From Luscinia megarhynchos (lineage: Eukaryota; Chordata; Aves; Passeriformes; Turdidae): DNA of 64,000 bases. The notes under the pieces are model-generated. The model searched no databases. It worked only from the letters and a program-made list of their open reading frames with translations, and was not told where the DNA came from. A program made the translations under genes and the position numbers. Positions within the stretch are counted from its first letter, which is position 1. Each line of letters starts with the position of its first letter. Shown piece by piece: positions 1 to 13,121 of this stretch. The DNA lies in the NCBI GenBank assembly GCA_034336665.1, contig CM067565.1:84446858-84510857 (forward strand), given 5' to 3'.

Positions 1-3000
1 ATTTAGCAAGGTCTGTAGTTCACATATGTTTTCTGTTTGTTGCCTCAACCTTCCCCCCGGCTGGAGGCGAGCAGGGGGCACCCAGCTGTGCCCAGTTATG
101 GTCAGAGACAGGGAGGGGCGGGTTGGAGTTTAAAAACAGAGCAAGAGGTCAGCTGTTTGCCTTGGCTTAGAGAAAGGGCTCTGGTTTTGTGCTCTTTTGA
201 TTTTATTTTTTTTTCCTTTTCTTTTACCAATCCTGCAGGTTCTGAGACTGTTTCTACCTTATTCTACACTAATTCTGTGCTGATGTTACACCATTGACCC
301 TTGTTTCATTAAGGTAAGGGAACTGTGAGCTCTGTTCCCTGTAACAGAAAGGGTCAGTCTGAGTTTGCTTCCTGCTGTCTCTGTTCCCCTTTTTGATGGA
401 TACCAGCGTCAGACCCTGAGCCTCAGTGTAAACCAAGCCCTGCTGAGCATCAGAGACCTACTTGAAACCACAAAATTTAGGAGAGGGCTGTAATGATATC
501 ATCTTTTTGAGCTGTTTTTAGGAGTCTTGAAGAAGACTGGTATTTAAACAAATTTTGATTTAATGCATTTAGGAGCTCTGTGATTGATGGTGTCTATAAA
601 TACCATTTCAGTGCACAATAGAATTTTTAACATGCCATTTTCAGGGGGCGTGAGCCAGGGCTGCTGCCTCGCTCCTGCAGCAGCTACCCTTGGCTATGGG
701 GTGACCCTCTGGGGTGGCATGTCCTTGGCACCACGGTCATGTGGTTGGGGGGCTCCTGAACATCCCCTCCCCCTCGTTTTGGCAAAGTTCTTGTCCAAGG
801 AGCATGCTGGGCAACTGAGGTACACAGAGCTACTGGAGAGGCCATCAGGGAATTTCTGTGCTCAGAGGACAACTCCAAGTCATGGAGAAAATAACCCAGA
901 GGGCAGCACAAGCAAATGGCACAAGTGCCTTCAAGCAGATAGTCATGGGAGGCACAAAACAGGATAGAAACAGGGAGGAAGAGGTAAAATCTGCCCCCCC
1001 CCCCCCATCCTCTGCGCCCCGTCCTCAGACATCTTGACGGTGCTATTAACAAAATTAATGCTTTTCTTGGGGAAGGAGGGGGAAAGCATTTGATAAGAAT
1101 CTGATTACATGTTTCTATATTTAAGAAGGGAAGGTTTTTTTGATGCTGAAGTAGAAAAAAAAATAGTGGTTTACTGTATTAAAATTGGCAAGTGCTTAGC
1201 GTAATCTAGTGATTAAAGCAGTCTTTTCCTAGTACGCTTGTAAATCATAAATTCCCACCGCAGAATGGCTTCTGTGGCATTTTGCCCATTAACCTTTATG
1301 TGCTTTGATCTCGCTTTGACTCCAGAAGTTCAGGCTGTTCCCTGGCTTGTTTAGCTGTTGCTGTTAACAAAACACTTGCCATTTGAAATACACAGTGCTT
1401 AGCATCCGTGTATTTCTTAGCCTTCAGGTCTCTGAGCACATGCAATATTGATGCCTTGTGGATCATAGAAAAAACCTGACTCATTAGTGAGAAGATATTA
1501 AATAAACATCCCCCAAGAAAGCAAACAAGCTTAGCCATTAGGAAGAGTATTTTTCAGCCTGAGCTGCACTAGCAGAGGCATAGGAAATGAGAGCTTAGTG
1601 AGCTGGAGAGAGGAAAGAGGAATCATGCTATGTTCACGTGCAGCCAAGATGTGCATCTCCTACCTGCCTTGCAGACTGGCACAGCAGTCAGCACTGGGTG
1701 CAGCTGGGAGGAGTGGGGACCTGCTCTGCCTCCTGTCCTGCCTTTCCCAGAGGCCACATGCTGAGGATGGGGCTGCAGAAAATCTTCCTGCCTGATGTCT
1801 GGCAACAAGTAGACATAAAGCACAGCCTTTCCTCAAGGCACTGCAACCATGATGGCTCATGTGTGCACAAGTCCATCCTCATTCCTCCTGGTCTCATCCA
1901 AGTTCTGTCTTTGGCTTACACCTTTTCTTTTCTTCACCTTTTAAGAGTATAATGTATATTTACCTTTCTCCTTCCTTCCTATAGGCAGTTCTGAGGCCAG
2001 TGGCAGAAACCACTAGTTAAGATAAAAATACTTGGAGATCAAAAGGTTACCACAAGCATTAAGTATTCTTAAATATACTGGATATGTATTTTGCCAGCCA
2101 CGTGACATTTATTATTTATACTAACAATTATCTGACAGTTAAGAAATATGAAAGGCAATTTGCTTCCCATGTTCAGGGACTCATGAGTTCACATGAGTCA
2201 GTCTGAAGTCTAAAAAAGGTCACTTTGCAATCTGTAAGCAGCTTTAAAGCCTTCACAGGCCTTAAAGCATCAGGCTTAGCCAGTTGGGGAAAAACTCTCC
2301 TGGAACAAGGTAGCTCTGCCAGCAGAGAGCTAGAAAAGGGAAAGAGCTGATAAGAGCCAGTTCCTGCTCCTGATGCAGGTAGAGGAGGAACAGGAGGTTT
2401 TCTTGAAGCAAAGCATACATGTCTGATTTGTTACTGCTTCAGCTAATAGTTCTCACATTTATTTATTCCAGGCTCATCTTCACTCGATCAAATGGAAAGC
2501 ATGACATTGCCTTATGGATACGTGAAACAGTCAGACCTGTGAGTAGTCCTAGCTCCACAGAACCTTGTACTCTGTCCTGTCTGTCATTGTGGCCTACATT
2601 TCCTACTGTTCAGCCACAAGCACCTGTTTGCAGCTGCTTTTCACTCAGCCAAAACATGCTACAGAAGTTCTTTAAATTTGGGTTTTCTTCCATCCAAACC
2701 TCCAGTACCCACCCATGCAGAAAGGTGACAGCCCAGACATCTTCTGTAACACAGAAAATGCCAGAAACACATTGAGATGTCTCTCAACACACATTAACTC
2801 CCTTTCCCTTCCCCATACTGAAAAGTGCAAGCATTTCACTTTTGTACAGAAGGTGCCTGAAAACACAGCTTAGGACCAGCTGCCATGTGGAGAATGTGGG
2901 CAGACACCCCTTTGTTTGCAAACAATGCAAAAAGTTGCTGTCTCCTGACTTCCCACAGCAGCAGCTCTCCACCTGCTTGTGTCTGAATTTACAAAATAAG

Positions 3001-6000
3001 CTTCCTCTTGCTCCATTTGGGTTGAGGCAGCAGGAGTGTTTCCATGAGATGCTCAGCTGGAAGATGAGCCCCCAGGCCAAGGCTGGGGTGAATGGCAAGT
3101 CATAGGGCAAAGCTGGAGGCAGATCAGTCTCCTTGGATCTCACTTGGATTTAGGGTGAAAAAGCTCATCCCTGCTCATTTGATATGACCACCTTTGCTTA
3201 TACATCTCCCACTAGCTCCCTTCAAGTGGAGTTTCTCCCTTGCTGCCTTGCATATATGAGATGATTTGGGACAAAACACCTCCCTCCTGGCTGCCCATCC
3301 TTCCTTTAAATGCCTTGCCTGGTTGCAAAGCTGGTGCCAGCTGTCAGCATTGTACTGTGACTAATGTTCATTTTCTTGCACAATAGAATGCTCAGTTTCT
3401 TATTACCTACCTTTGGCCTTTCTGCCATCTTCTCATTTTCCCATTTCTTTCATACATCCATTGCAAGTGATTAGCTCTCAGAAGTAGGAATTGCCAGTCT
3501 GGTTTCCTCAGGAAATAGGGCGATCGTGTTCTGTACATCCTCAGGTAACTGTTGAACACACCAATTGATTTAATTTGGCTGCTGGAGAGTGGGCTCAAAG
3601 CTAATTGAATTCCTGCAGGTTTTGTGCAAGCAGGCAGCCAGCTGGAGCAGAGAGTAACCCTGGAGTCACATGCCAGAAAGAAAAGTACAGAAACATTTCA
3701 TCTTAGTAGATACCAAAAAGTTCATAAGGGAGATACAGTAGTTAGGCACCAAAAAAGTGCCTCAGTTTGTACCTCCAAATAATCATGAGAGACAAACCCA
3801 GAAGAAACCTGGACTCTTCTAGTGTTTATTAAGTTCCTTTTAGGTTGTTTGCACTGTGATTGGGACAATAGTTTTAGATCCTTGAAAGGGATTTTTAATG
3901 TGTTACTATAGAGCATGAAAAAACTAACTGTAATCATACTGATAAAGGCAGACAAAGGAAATCTAATCCCCAGAGGTTCATCTGGCAACTGCAGGGCACA
4001 AAATCTCACCCCATAATTTTGGGGGGTTTTTTGCTGGCAGGGGATTCTCAGCACTCACCCACTCCATTCCCTTTCCATGGACAACCTTAAAATTAGTCAG
4101 ATGATATGTAGACATGTGTAATCCCACAAGAAATGAGCTGGCTTGGAAATGGCAAGTGCAGCATCTAAACCTGGCTCCAGGTTTCCAGCTCCTGACTGCT
4201 TACACAGCAGAGGTGGTAAGGACAGTACTGAAATCAGTGTGATGTTTTGCATGGTGACACATGCCTGTCCAGAAGTGGACAAAAGGGAGGATTTAACCAC
4301 AGATTGTCTCTTTTTTTTTTTTTTTTCTGTAAAAAGGCATTTTTCCATTGTTGGGCAATTCCATAAAAAATGAAAAGGAATAAAAATGAAAAGGCTTGTG
4401 CAGCAGTTTGGCTGACAGGTTTCATGCAGTAGTGCCATGTTACAGAGATAAACATCAGTGCTTAGCTTACAGATTGTCTCAACACCTGGAAGGCTGTTAT
4501 AGAGACAGGTTTAATAATTAATTGCTATTTCTCTGAGACAATGTACCCTGGATCTCTTAAGTTGCATATTGCACACCAGGTAACAGGAGGAGCAGGCAAA
4601 AGAGACAAAAGCATTAGAAAAGATAAAAAGACTGAGATCAAATTACATTATTCCTCATGTCATGGTGGAAATGGGTCTGTACTCAGCTGATCCTGCATAG
4701 AGGTTACCTGGAGGTGTTTTGATATATTTGAGGTCAAAATACTTGTATTCCAAAGTTGCTTTTAAGTAAATGATTCTCATACAGCTGGTGGCAGAAAAGG
4801 AGATGGAAACAGATAAATTCCTTGATATGACTGTGTTGGGTTTGTATCATGTCACCATGCACAGCTGAAGATATTGAGGAGTCGTTTTATAACCAGAAAA
4901 ATATGATACCTGGAAATGATCTTGAAAGGTCCCTACAGGATATGTTTTCTGTATGTAGTATATATTTTTCTCATCTATGTTTAGCAGTACATTTTTCTGT
5001 GCAAGCTATAAACCTAGCGAAATTGAAAGCTACAGTGAAAGGAGAAATATAAAAAATATTAATCTGCTGGGCTCCTTGATGACCATGACCCAAACCACAA
5101 ACCTGGACTGCATTCTGGCAGCAGAGGAGCACTAACACACATTTCTATCTGTGTTGCAGGCACTTCCCCAAGTAAGTTGCCATCACTTACTATGTACTGG
5201 GGGCTTGTGTGTTAACATAAAGGAACAAAAGTAATGGCAGCTGATGGCACAGAGCTCCACGTTCTGGTAGCAGTGACACTCCAGCACAGAGGGCAATCTT
5301 ATCACACAAGCTTATTTGACCAAATGTGTATGTTTACTGATGTGAACATTCTCATCTTAATGAAATTGATGAAATGAGGGAAATTATGATCACATCTAAG
5401 ATATCTACAGGGACAGGACTAACTGCTGATGCCTGCTGTGCTGGGTTTAGGCTGCCAGTGATCAGCGTGTCTTTTGTCATTGAGCAAATCCTGTTGACAT
5501 CCTGGGCAAGATGCAAATCCTCTCTCCCCAGGTTTTTATTGCTGAGGAGGATCTTGATTTCAGTGAGTCAGATAGTGTTCTTTTGTGAACATGTCAGCTC
5601 AGTTTGCTTTGAAAAATATGTTTCCCTATGAATCGAAGCTGGCTCTCAAGCTTCCTTGGTAAGCACAAACTGAAATAGTAATCATGAATCTGTGTAGTTA
5701 AACTACTTGTACAGATGGGTCTGATGCTGTTGGTTGCATTTTCCCATTGCTACTGCAAAAAGAGGGAACTCCTGAGCTGGAACAGGGGTTTAATAGAGGA
5801 AATTATTTGGGTTTGCAACGGCCTCTCTTAGAGACGGTTGCTGAGGAAAAGCTCTGTTGGCAAACTTCCTCTTGGTTTGTGTCCAGATCCTCAAAGCATA
5901 AGTCATCCTAAGCCAATTGAAGAGTACTTTTATACTACCTGAGTTTCTTGCCCTGTGTTTTATCATAATTTCTGGTAGTTTTCATCTGCTAATATGCAAA

Positions 6001-7917
6001 GAAAAGCTATCCTAGGCTGAAACACAGCATTTATCAAACAAGTTTATAAATCTGTTTTCCATAAGACTTTTGAACTAATTCATTTTGCCTGGCATAGAGA
6101 GTTTAAAATACGTAATGGCAAGTTGTATGTGAAGAAGCAGTAGAAGCAAGATTGAAGTCTGTTTATAGAGATGAAGGAGTCACTCTCTTGGTTTCAAAAA
6201 GCAGCAAACAAGTTGTGTGATTTCATAATGTCTGAGGTTTTAAGCAAGTTCTGGAATGTGCAATTATGAAAATGAAAATGCAATGAAAATTTGTAAAAAT
6301 TGAACCATTTAAATTTTGGCTCCATCTCAATAAACAGATTTTTTTCTATCTCTCCCTTAGCTAAAAGGCCTGGCACTCTTACTACCCACCACTATTCTAG
6401 CACTAGTGATAACATTCAGCATTTGTTGAGTACTTTACGTATTTCCCCTGTTGGAAAAATATTAGCTCATTAAATCTTCCAGTATTTCTGCAATAAGAGC
6501 AGTCATTAGAATTTGCTTTACTTTATGGGCAAGAATAAGGGAGAATGGAGAGTTTAAGTGACCTAACCATGGCAAATTAGTGGCAAAATCTAGATGGTGC
6601 TCTTGATTTCTGTATATACTCTAAAGACTCATGAAAATTATACTCCTTAGTCATTCAGCTGAATAGCTGAATAATCTTGAGTTTTCTCTCTTAAAATAGA
6701 AAAGGAGGACTGGTGTGGACTTGGTAGTGGATTCCAAGTTTCTGGAACTGATTTTTTTTTTTTCATCAGAACTCTTTGACACTAACTGTGAGGCACTGGA
6801 AGAATGTTAAGGCTGTTGAGTTTTCATGTCTAACTTTGCTAACTCTTGAATGCAGTAGTAGATCCACAGCAGAAGGAGTTGTGGGTCTTTGCACATCAGT
6901 GTTTGTAAAGCACACCATTCCTGATGGAGCAGTGGGGGCAGTCACACACAGTGTGTGCTGTGCTGAGAGGCGCTTACAGCATGGGAGGGGGAGTATGGAC
7001 CTCCTCAGTCCTGGTAAACCTACCCCTCTACACTGAGCCTCGTGGGTGGGAGGGCTTAAGGCAAACCAGCTTTGTGTTCATTCACAGCCCTCAGCATTCA
7101 TACCAGACTTGTGATGTACGTGTGCTTGGGAGGTGGCTTTTAGTAGGTGCCAGACTCAAAGCAGAGGCTGGATTGGATTTTCTGTGTTGTCACTCACCTG
7201 ACTCAGCCATTGGCACTGACTGCACATCTCCCTTGTCTAAATCACAGCTGCCCTGTGGGCTCCTCCTTGCATCCTGAAACAACTGGTAACTACATTGAAA
7301 CAAAAGCTGCTTCAAAGTGTGGGGGCAACCTTTTCCAGCTACCCAGCTTAATGCTTTCTGTGAAACATGAACTTTCAAAGTTTGATTGCCACTCCAAGGC
7401 CATCTACATTGCACATCAAGGCCTGTGCATTGATTCACTTTTTACTCAGTTGTTACTGATAAGAAAAGACCCTCTTTAGAATTTAATTTCCTCTTTGTAG
7501 TTTTCTAGGAACTGGAGGTTGGGTGAATATTTTATTGGGACAATAAATTCTAAAGGAAAGACTATGTCCTTGCTCAACAAAACTGCTTTCTGAGATGACA
7601 GCACAACAAATTACAGGTGTACAGAAATTTCCTAAATGCAATCAGTTGACTCATGGTGCTGGGTGGATGGAATAAGAGCTGTGGCGAAGGGTTGGGTCAG
7701 TAAAGTCATGTGGAAGCTTTACCACTGCCTTAAGTCAGCACTGGGTGATCTACTTTTGAAGAACTGTTTAAACTAAAAGCTCACAATGAAAAAAAAATTC
7801 TTTTGTCAAAGGCAGCTACTCTGTGTGGTTTTCACAAAGAACTCTTCCAATCTACCATATCTAAAAAAGTTTACCCTGCAGAATAAAGCCATTAACCTGT
7901 TAAGATTTTCATTGTTT
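1..7917. other. Non-coding sequence upstream of PPP1CB, part 1
   Basis: No coding gene recognised on either strand. Open frames are short, overlap each other on both strands and show no domain motif. It holds a C13 run, T runs and one 67-bp segment with good splice-site consensus (2472-2538), treated under findings. In mammals the gene upstream of PPP1CB is PLB1 as I recall; I see no PLB1 exon here. Confidence 0.6.
994..1006. repeat. Homopolymer C13
   Basis: Thirteen consecutive C within gaggtaaaatctg[C13]atcc. Unusually long for C; length may be a sequencing or assembly variable. Confidence 0.9.
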
Positions 7918-8187
7918 TAGTGATAGGACAAAGGAGAATGGCTGTAAACTGAAAGAGGGCAGATTTAGATTAGATTTTAGGAAGAAACTATCTACTGTGA
8001 GGGTGAGGAGGCACTGGAACAAGTTGCCCAGAGAAGCTATGGATGCCCAACCCCTGAAGTGTTCAAAGTAAGGTTGGATGAGGCTCTGAGCAACTTGGTT
8101 TAGTGGAAAGTGTCCCTGCCCATGGCAGGGGGTCTAGAACTTAATGATCTTTAAGCTCCCTCCCAAACCAAACCATTCTGTGATTCA
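7918..8187 (+). mobile_element. CR1 LINE, 3' end fragment
   Basis: Closely follows the chicken-repeat-1 3' consensus: gataggacaaaggagaatggc, then gaggcactggaacaagttgcc, ggtgtccctgcccatgg-type text, and the tail ccaaaccattctgtgattc. About 270 bp, 5'-truncated as is usual for CR1, with no open reading frame. It supports an avian (or other sauropsid) source. Confidence 0.93.
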
Positions 8188-8775
8188 GACTTGAATAACA
8201 GTCAGTGTCTGAGGCTTCAAAGAAAAGAAAGGAAAAAGATTTTTAAAAAGCCAAAAAAAGATAGCACAAGAGACCCCAAACGTTTGCTACTTATGTAATG
8301 ATAAGGACAGGAAAATTCTGTTCTAACCCTTGATTTTCTGCTTCCATCTTGAAGATTTGCTTTTCCCTACATTTGTGACCAAAATGCATGCATTCTTGCA
8401 TAATAAAATTATGTAGCCTCTACTGCTGCTTTTCAGTGCCCTGTACCCCAGCAGCCATGTATTGATGGTGTATTTCATCAGGGATGCAATGGGGGTTGTA
8501 AACTGCTAGGCTTGGGACCTGCTTCATGGAAGAGGGAGCAGGAGCTGGAGAAAGTAATCACATTATGTGCCACTGCATTTATCCCTTGTCATACATTAAT
8601 TCATGCATGTTAAGTCCAGCAGGGACTCTTATGATCATCTATACTGAACTTCTGCTTATGTTGTACAATTTAACCTTTTTTCCTGCATTGGACTGAACAA
8701 CCTGTGACTGCACAAGTATGTATTTTTAGAAACACCATTAATCCTGATTTAATCATTTCATATCATCAAGAATTC

Positions 8776-8836
8776 TGAAAAAAACCAAACAACAACAACA
8801 AAAAAACCCCAACACAATAACAACACAAAAAATCCG
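8776..8836. repeat. A/C-rich low-complexity tract
   Basis: Mostly A with AAC/ACA units (aaacaacaacaacaaaaaaa). Same composition class as the tract near 10,013. Confidence 0.85.
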
Positions 8837-10012
8837 TGACAAAACAAACAGCTTTGGAAAGCTATTAATGGGATTTTACTAAATGTAACCAGGAGATAAT
8901 TAGTGTGCCCAGGGTGATGCTACAAGTTATTAGCTAAGTCCAGGAAGCAGAACCAGGTGAGCACACTCCCAGCCATCAGTATAAAAAAATATCCTTCCAC
9001 TCTGACAATTTCAAATCAAATTTAAATACACATTTTCTTAAACCATTGGGTGTTAGTTCCATTAAGTGCTCCTATATGTGAGGCTTCACTGTGGGGTCTC
9101 TCACTGTTCTGGACTGTGTTCTAAGGTGAAAAGATGCTCTTTAGAGGACTGACAGCCAAAGTAAGACTAGGGTTCAGAAATGCTTAACTGGTTTTGTTGT
9201 CTTTTAGGTGGCTGAACAATTAAGTAGCTGTGCTGCAGTCGTCTATAACATGAGGCATTTTGGATGTAAAGAAGCAGGGGACACAGCTGCTGGTTTCTAG
9301 GCTTGACCCCCTAGCTTGTACTATTTATACTTTTGAAAGGATTAACCATCATAAGGCCAGTTGAATGCAGGGCAGGTATTGATCAGTAAACAGAAACCTA
9401 TTGGAACTCTTAATCAAGCAGATTTCCACTGTTTCTTAAGCAAATGCATCATAATTTAGCTCATTGTGCTTTCTAATCAAATGTAAACAAACAGACATAT
9501 TCCTCTCTGTCCTTTTAAGGGGATATAATGTGTGTTCTTAAGAATTTGGGCCACAGGTTTTGAAGAGAAAATCTGCTTAGTGGCCTAGATATTCATAAAG
9601 CTGCTAGCAAATATAAAGAGAGAGGGATGAATGACAGATGTGCAGATGCAGTTAGGAGGAATTGTTACAGGCATGAGAGTTGTTTGTCACTGAGTGTGCT
9701 CCCCTTTCATTTCAAGGGGACTGAATGCATTTATTCTGAAGTCCAAGTAACAAGTGTTACAGGGTGAAGGTCTTTGATACCAAAGCTAATAAGAAAAGGA
9801 AGGGGGAAGGAAAGCAAGAAAGAGGTATCAAAGTCTCCATGTATTTATTGTAATCCTAGTTTGAGAACCACTGAGCTGGAGCCTTCCCTAACTCTGCCAG
9901 TGAAGTCTCCTTGAAAAAGCTACCGAAGCAGCCAACCATGTTATGGTTCTGGGCACTTAGTTTCTCAGACATGGAGGTGTCTTAAGGCAGGTATAATATT
10001 CTAGCAATTTAA

Positions 10013-10175
10013 CAAAACAAAACAAAAAAAACCTGAACCCAAACCAATCAACCAAAAAAAACCCACCACAACCTAAAGCAAACTAACAAAAACCCAGCCA
10101 ACAAAAAAAAAAAAAACAACCCAAATCAAAAACAAAATAAAACAAAACAAAAAATAACCTCGTAGAAACCCCCCA
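10013..10175. repeat. A/C-rich low-complexity tract
   Basis: About 160 bp made almost entirely of A and C (aacaaaacaaaac..., aaaaaaaaaaaaaacaaccc...). There is no clean repeat unit and almost no T or G. Confidence 0.9.
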
Positions 10176-13094
10176 AAAGCCCCAAACAACTGAATTTATG
10201 ATTTTACTAATTTAATTATTGGTTAAAAGTCTTTGGCCAAAGAACCAGTTGAGGCACTCATTTTAAACCCCAAATGTTTTTCACACTTATGGGTTTGAGA
10301 CTAGACTAGCCCACCATCTTTTACATATGGGCAAGGTTCTTTAATTAATTTTTTAACCTCACTATTGGCAACATTGAAATATGTATTATTTCTCTATGCT
10401 TTATCTTCTGGTAGTGATACTGGCATAGTGTTTTCACAGTCTTTGAGTGTTTACTGCAGAGAAATCTGTTCTCAACCATTTTTTTTCTCCTTCTTGGCTT
10501 CTTTATGGTTACTTATTAGGTTAAAACAGAAGAGAAAAAACCTTTCCCATACTTAGTGGGCTTTGATGAGCCATAAATTTAGACTCAAGTCATGCTTTCA
10601 TTGTACTGGGAGTGAGTACTGATATGGGCAAGAGACTATGAGCCACATGTTTCCTTTGCCTGGATTAACAGTGATAGTAACATAGAGAACACTACTGAAA
10701 AAATAAACATTCTTAAAAGTAAGCCAGCATGCAAAATGCATGTATCTCTATAAAATAACTCAGTCACATCAAGCAGTGTGAAATGGAGTTTTTTTCAAAC
10801 TGCCTCCAGTATAAAGAATTCATTGCATCTATCTGATTACAATTCTCTCCAGGAGCAAGTAATTTATTGTATAGTAAATCTGGCCACCTACCAGCAGTGA
10901 AAGCCTATGCTTAGAGGAGCCCAGCTTTCCAAAGGACTAAAAAACTGAGCTGGCATGCTAGTTCTGACTAGGGTAGAGTATTTGCCTTCCTTGGAATTAG
11001 ACCATATGATCAAATTTTATCATTGTCTCATCTGATGAAGCAATATATAGCACAAAGATTGTGAAGTGAATATATTTAGTAATTTGACAAGCTGCAAATG
11101 TATTGTAGGATTTGATCCAAACCTCACTGTAGCCCATGGAGAGGAATGGTTTCTTAAACACAGCTTGAATGAGAGAGGGAGAAATCAAAACAGTGGAGAA
11201 CTTTAGGAAAAGAAGAGCAAAGAAAAAAAAAAACCAGAATAAATTAATGGGCTAACTAGCACTATGTCACAGCTCTCCCTCTTTAATCCCAATGTATGGT
11301 GGACACTACTTATTATTTTTTCATGTATTGTCTATGGCAAGGCCATAGCTAGGAGCTTACCTGTTTCTGGAAGAGAAGCCCCCTGCACTTGACTAGCTGG
11401 GAGTAAGGTTCTCCTGTCTGCACTAAAAGAGAGATTTGCCTTGCACCTACCTCAGATTTTCCTTGACAGGCAAATGGTAATGCCTCTGTCTCTCCTCTCT
11501 TCGGGCCTGCCCCTATCTGTCCCCTCCCAGGACTGTAGGCTCTTCATTTGTCTGCTGTCGTGCCATAAAACCTCTCTTTTGTTCTCTTCTCATTGAGGAT
11601 TCAGACATGGATCAGAAACAGAAACCAACCACTTTCTCTAGGAGTTCAGAACTAATCTTAACATCATCTGTTTACACAAAAAAATAACTTCCTTGAATGA
11701 GATTGAATAAAAATTAATGTAAACGCTTATCTGATGAAGTACCTTTTTTCTTTATGGAATTACTCTTCAAGTCTTTGCATGTTCTCAATTTGACCTTCTT
11801 TCAAGCTGAAATTCACCTCAGGTCAAATAACTTTAACTTCTGTTACAATCACCAAACTTTTACTTCACTGAACTTTCTTCCTTGAAGCCAAAGTTGGTTT
11901 TGTGTTTCAGTCCATTTTATTTGCAGCTCCAGTCAAATGCACTAGATCTTCTTCAAGTACACAAAACATTTATTTGGTCCACTGTGAAGCTAGATCACTA
12001 ATGGTCATGGAATTGCTCATTGACAAGATGAGTAAATCCCCCTTCAGGAGGTCAGACTGCTGAGCCACTGTGAAAGTGGGGGACTCAGCAACAGAGAAGT
12101 TTGGGGAGGCTTTGTGTGATCTGCCAATTTGACATTGAAGTCAGTAGATCAATAGGTCCCTGTGCCTTTCCCTGAAAGAAATGTTTCTTTGTTGAAAAAA
12201 GAACCAAGTAAATGATGAAAAACTGCTTATTGCTGTGGCTGGGGTGAGATGCTTTGGGGTTTTATTTTATGTTTTGTGAGTTAAGGCTCTTAGCAGGTGA
12301 GGAGATGTGTGCCACCACATGAATGTGAAATGGCAGGTGCAGAGATGGAAAAGGGGCGTTGGAACATCTCATTTAGGAATACCAAAGGGTAAGCATGGTG
12401 CTGTTCTGCCAGACTGACCTGTGCTGCCCAGGTTGATGACAGTGCCAGCCATGAGACACAGCCCCCATGTTGGGTTTGTCGTCACCCCACGTTCTCCATG
12501 AGGAGATGCAAACCTTCCACTTGCCCAGGCTCTTTCCCCAGCTTGTCTTTGGGTGCCCTACAGCAGTGAAAGCACAGCCACACCTCTGTGGGTGCCACAA
12601 ACAGGGAGTTTGGCCAGCAGCCTCATTCAGGTGGGTTTTGTGTCCCCTCCTCTCGTCCACACCAGAGCAGAGCTGAGCCACTGGGGCTCGCATCCAGAAA
12701 CACAGGGCAGGGAAACATGCAGTTATATATTCATGTATGGAGGAGTTTGGGGTTTTTAAAATCTGTTATTCAAACATCCAGCAAACATTCATAAAGCTCA
12801 TATTCTCAAATTTATTTATTATTACTTTTTATTAATTATAGGAACCGCCGTTGCTTTGTCACATGGGAAGTAAACAACTGCTTTGACTAACTAAATACTC
12901 AAATCAAGTTGGAGAAGGTTTTAGTTCATTTCATTAATCACACCAGCTGTTTATTGCTGTTCATGTGATGTAAAGAAGCAGAAATGGCTATTCTTAAGCA
13001 TGAGGCTGCACCTGTGCTGCTTCCTTCAAGACAGTTTAAAAAGGTGTTCTGCCCATGTCTTGAAATATGTAATGACAGGTGTACTTTTCATAAG

Positions 13095-13121
13095 TTAGAG
13101 TTTAGAGTTCTTAGAGTTTAG
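13095..13121. repeat. 11-bp direct repeat, period 16
   Basis: TTAGAGTTTAG occurs at 13095-13105 and again at 13111-13121. Small local duplication. Confidence 0.7.

Noticed and set aside
4849..5052. Frame containing GNDL, considered as a phospholipase B (PLB1) exon because PLB1 neighbours PPP1CB in mammals
   Set aside because: The surrounding residues do not fit the GDSL-lipase block, and there are no convincing flanking splice sites.
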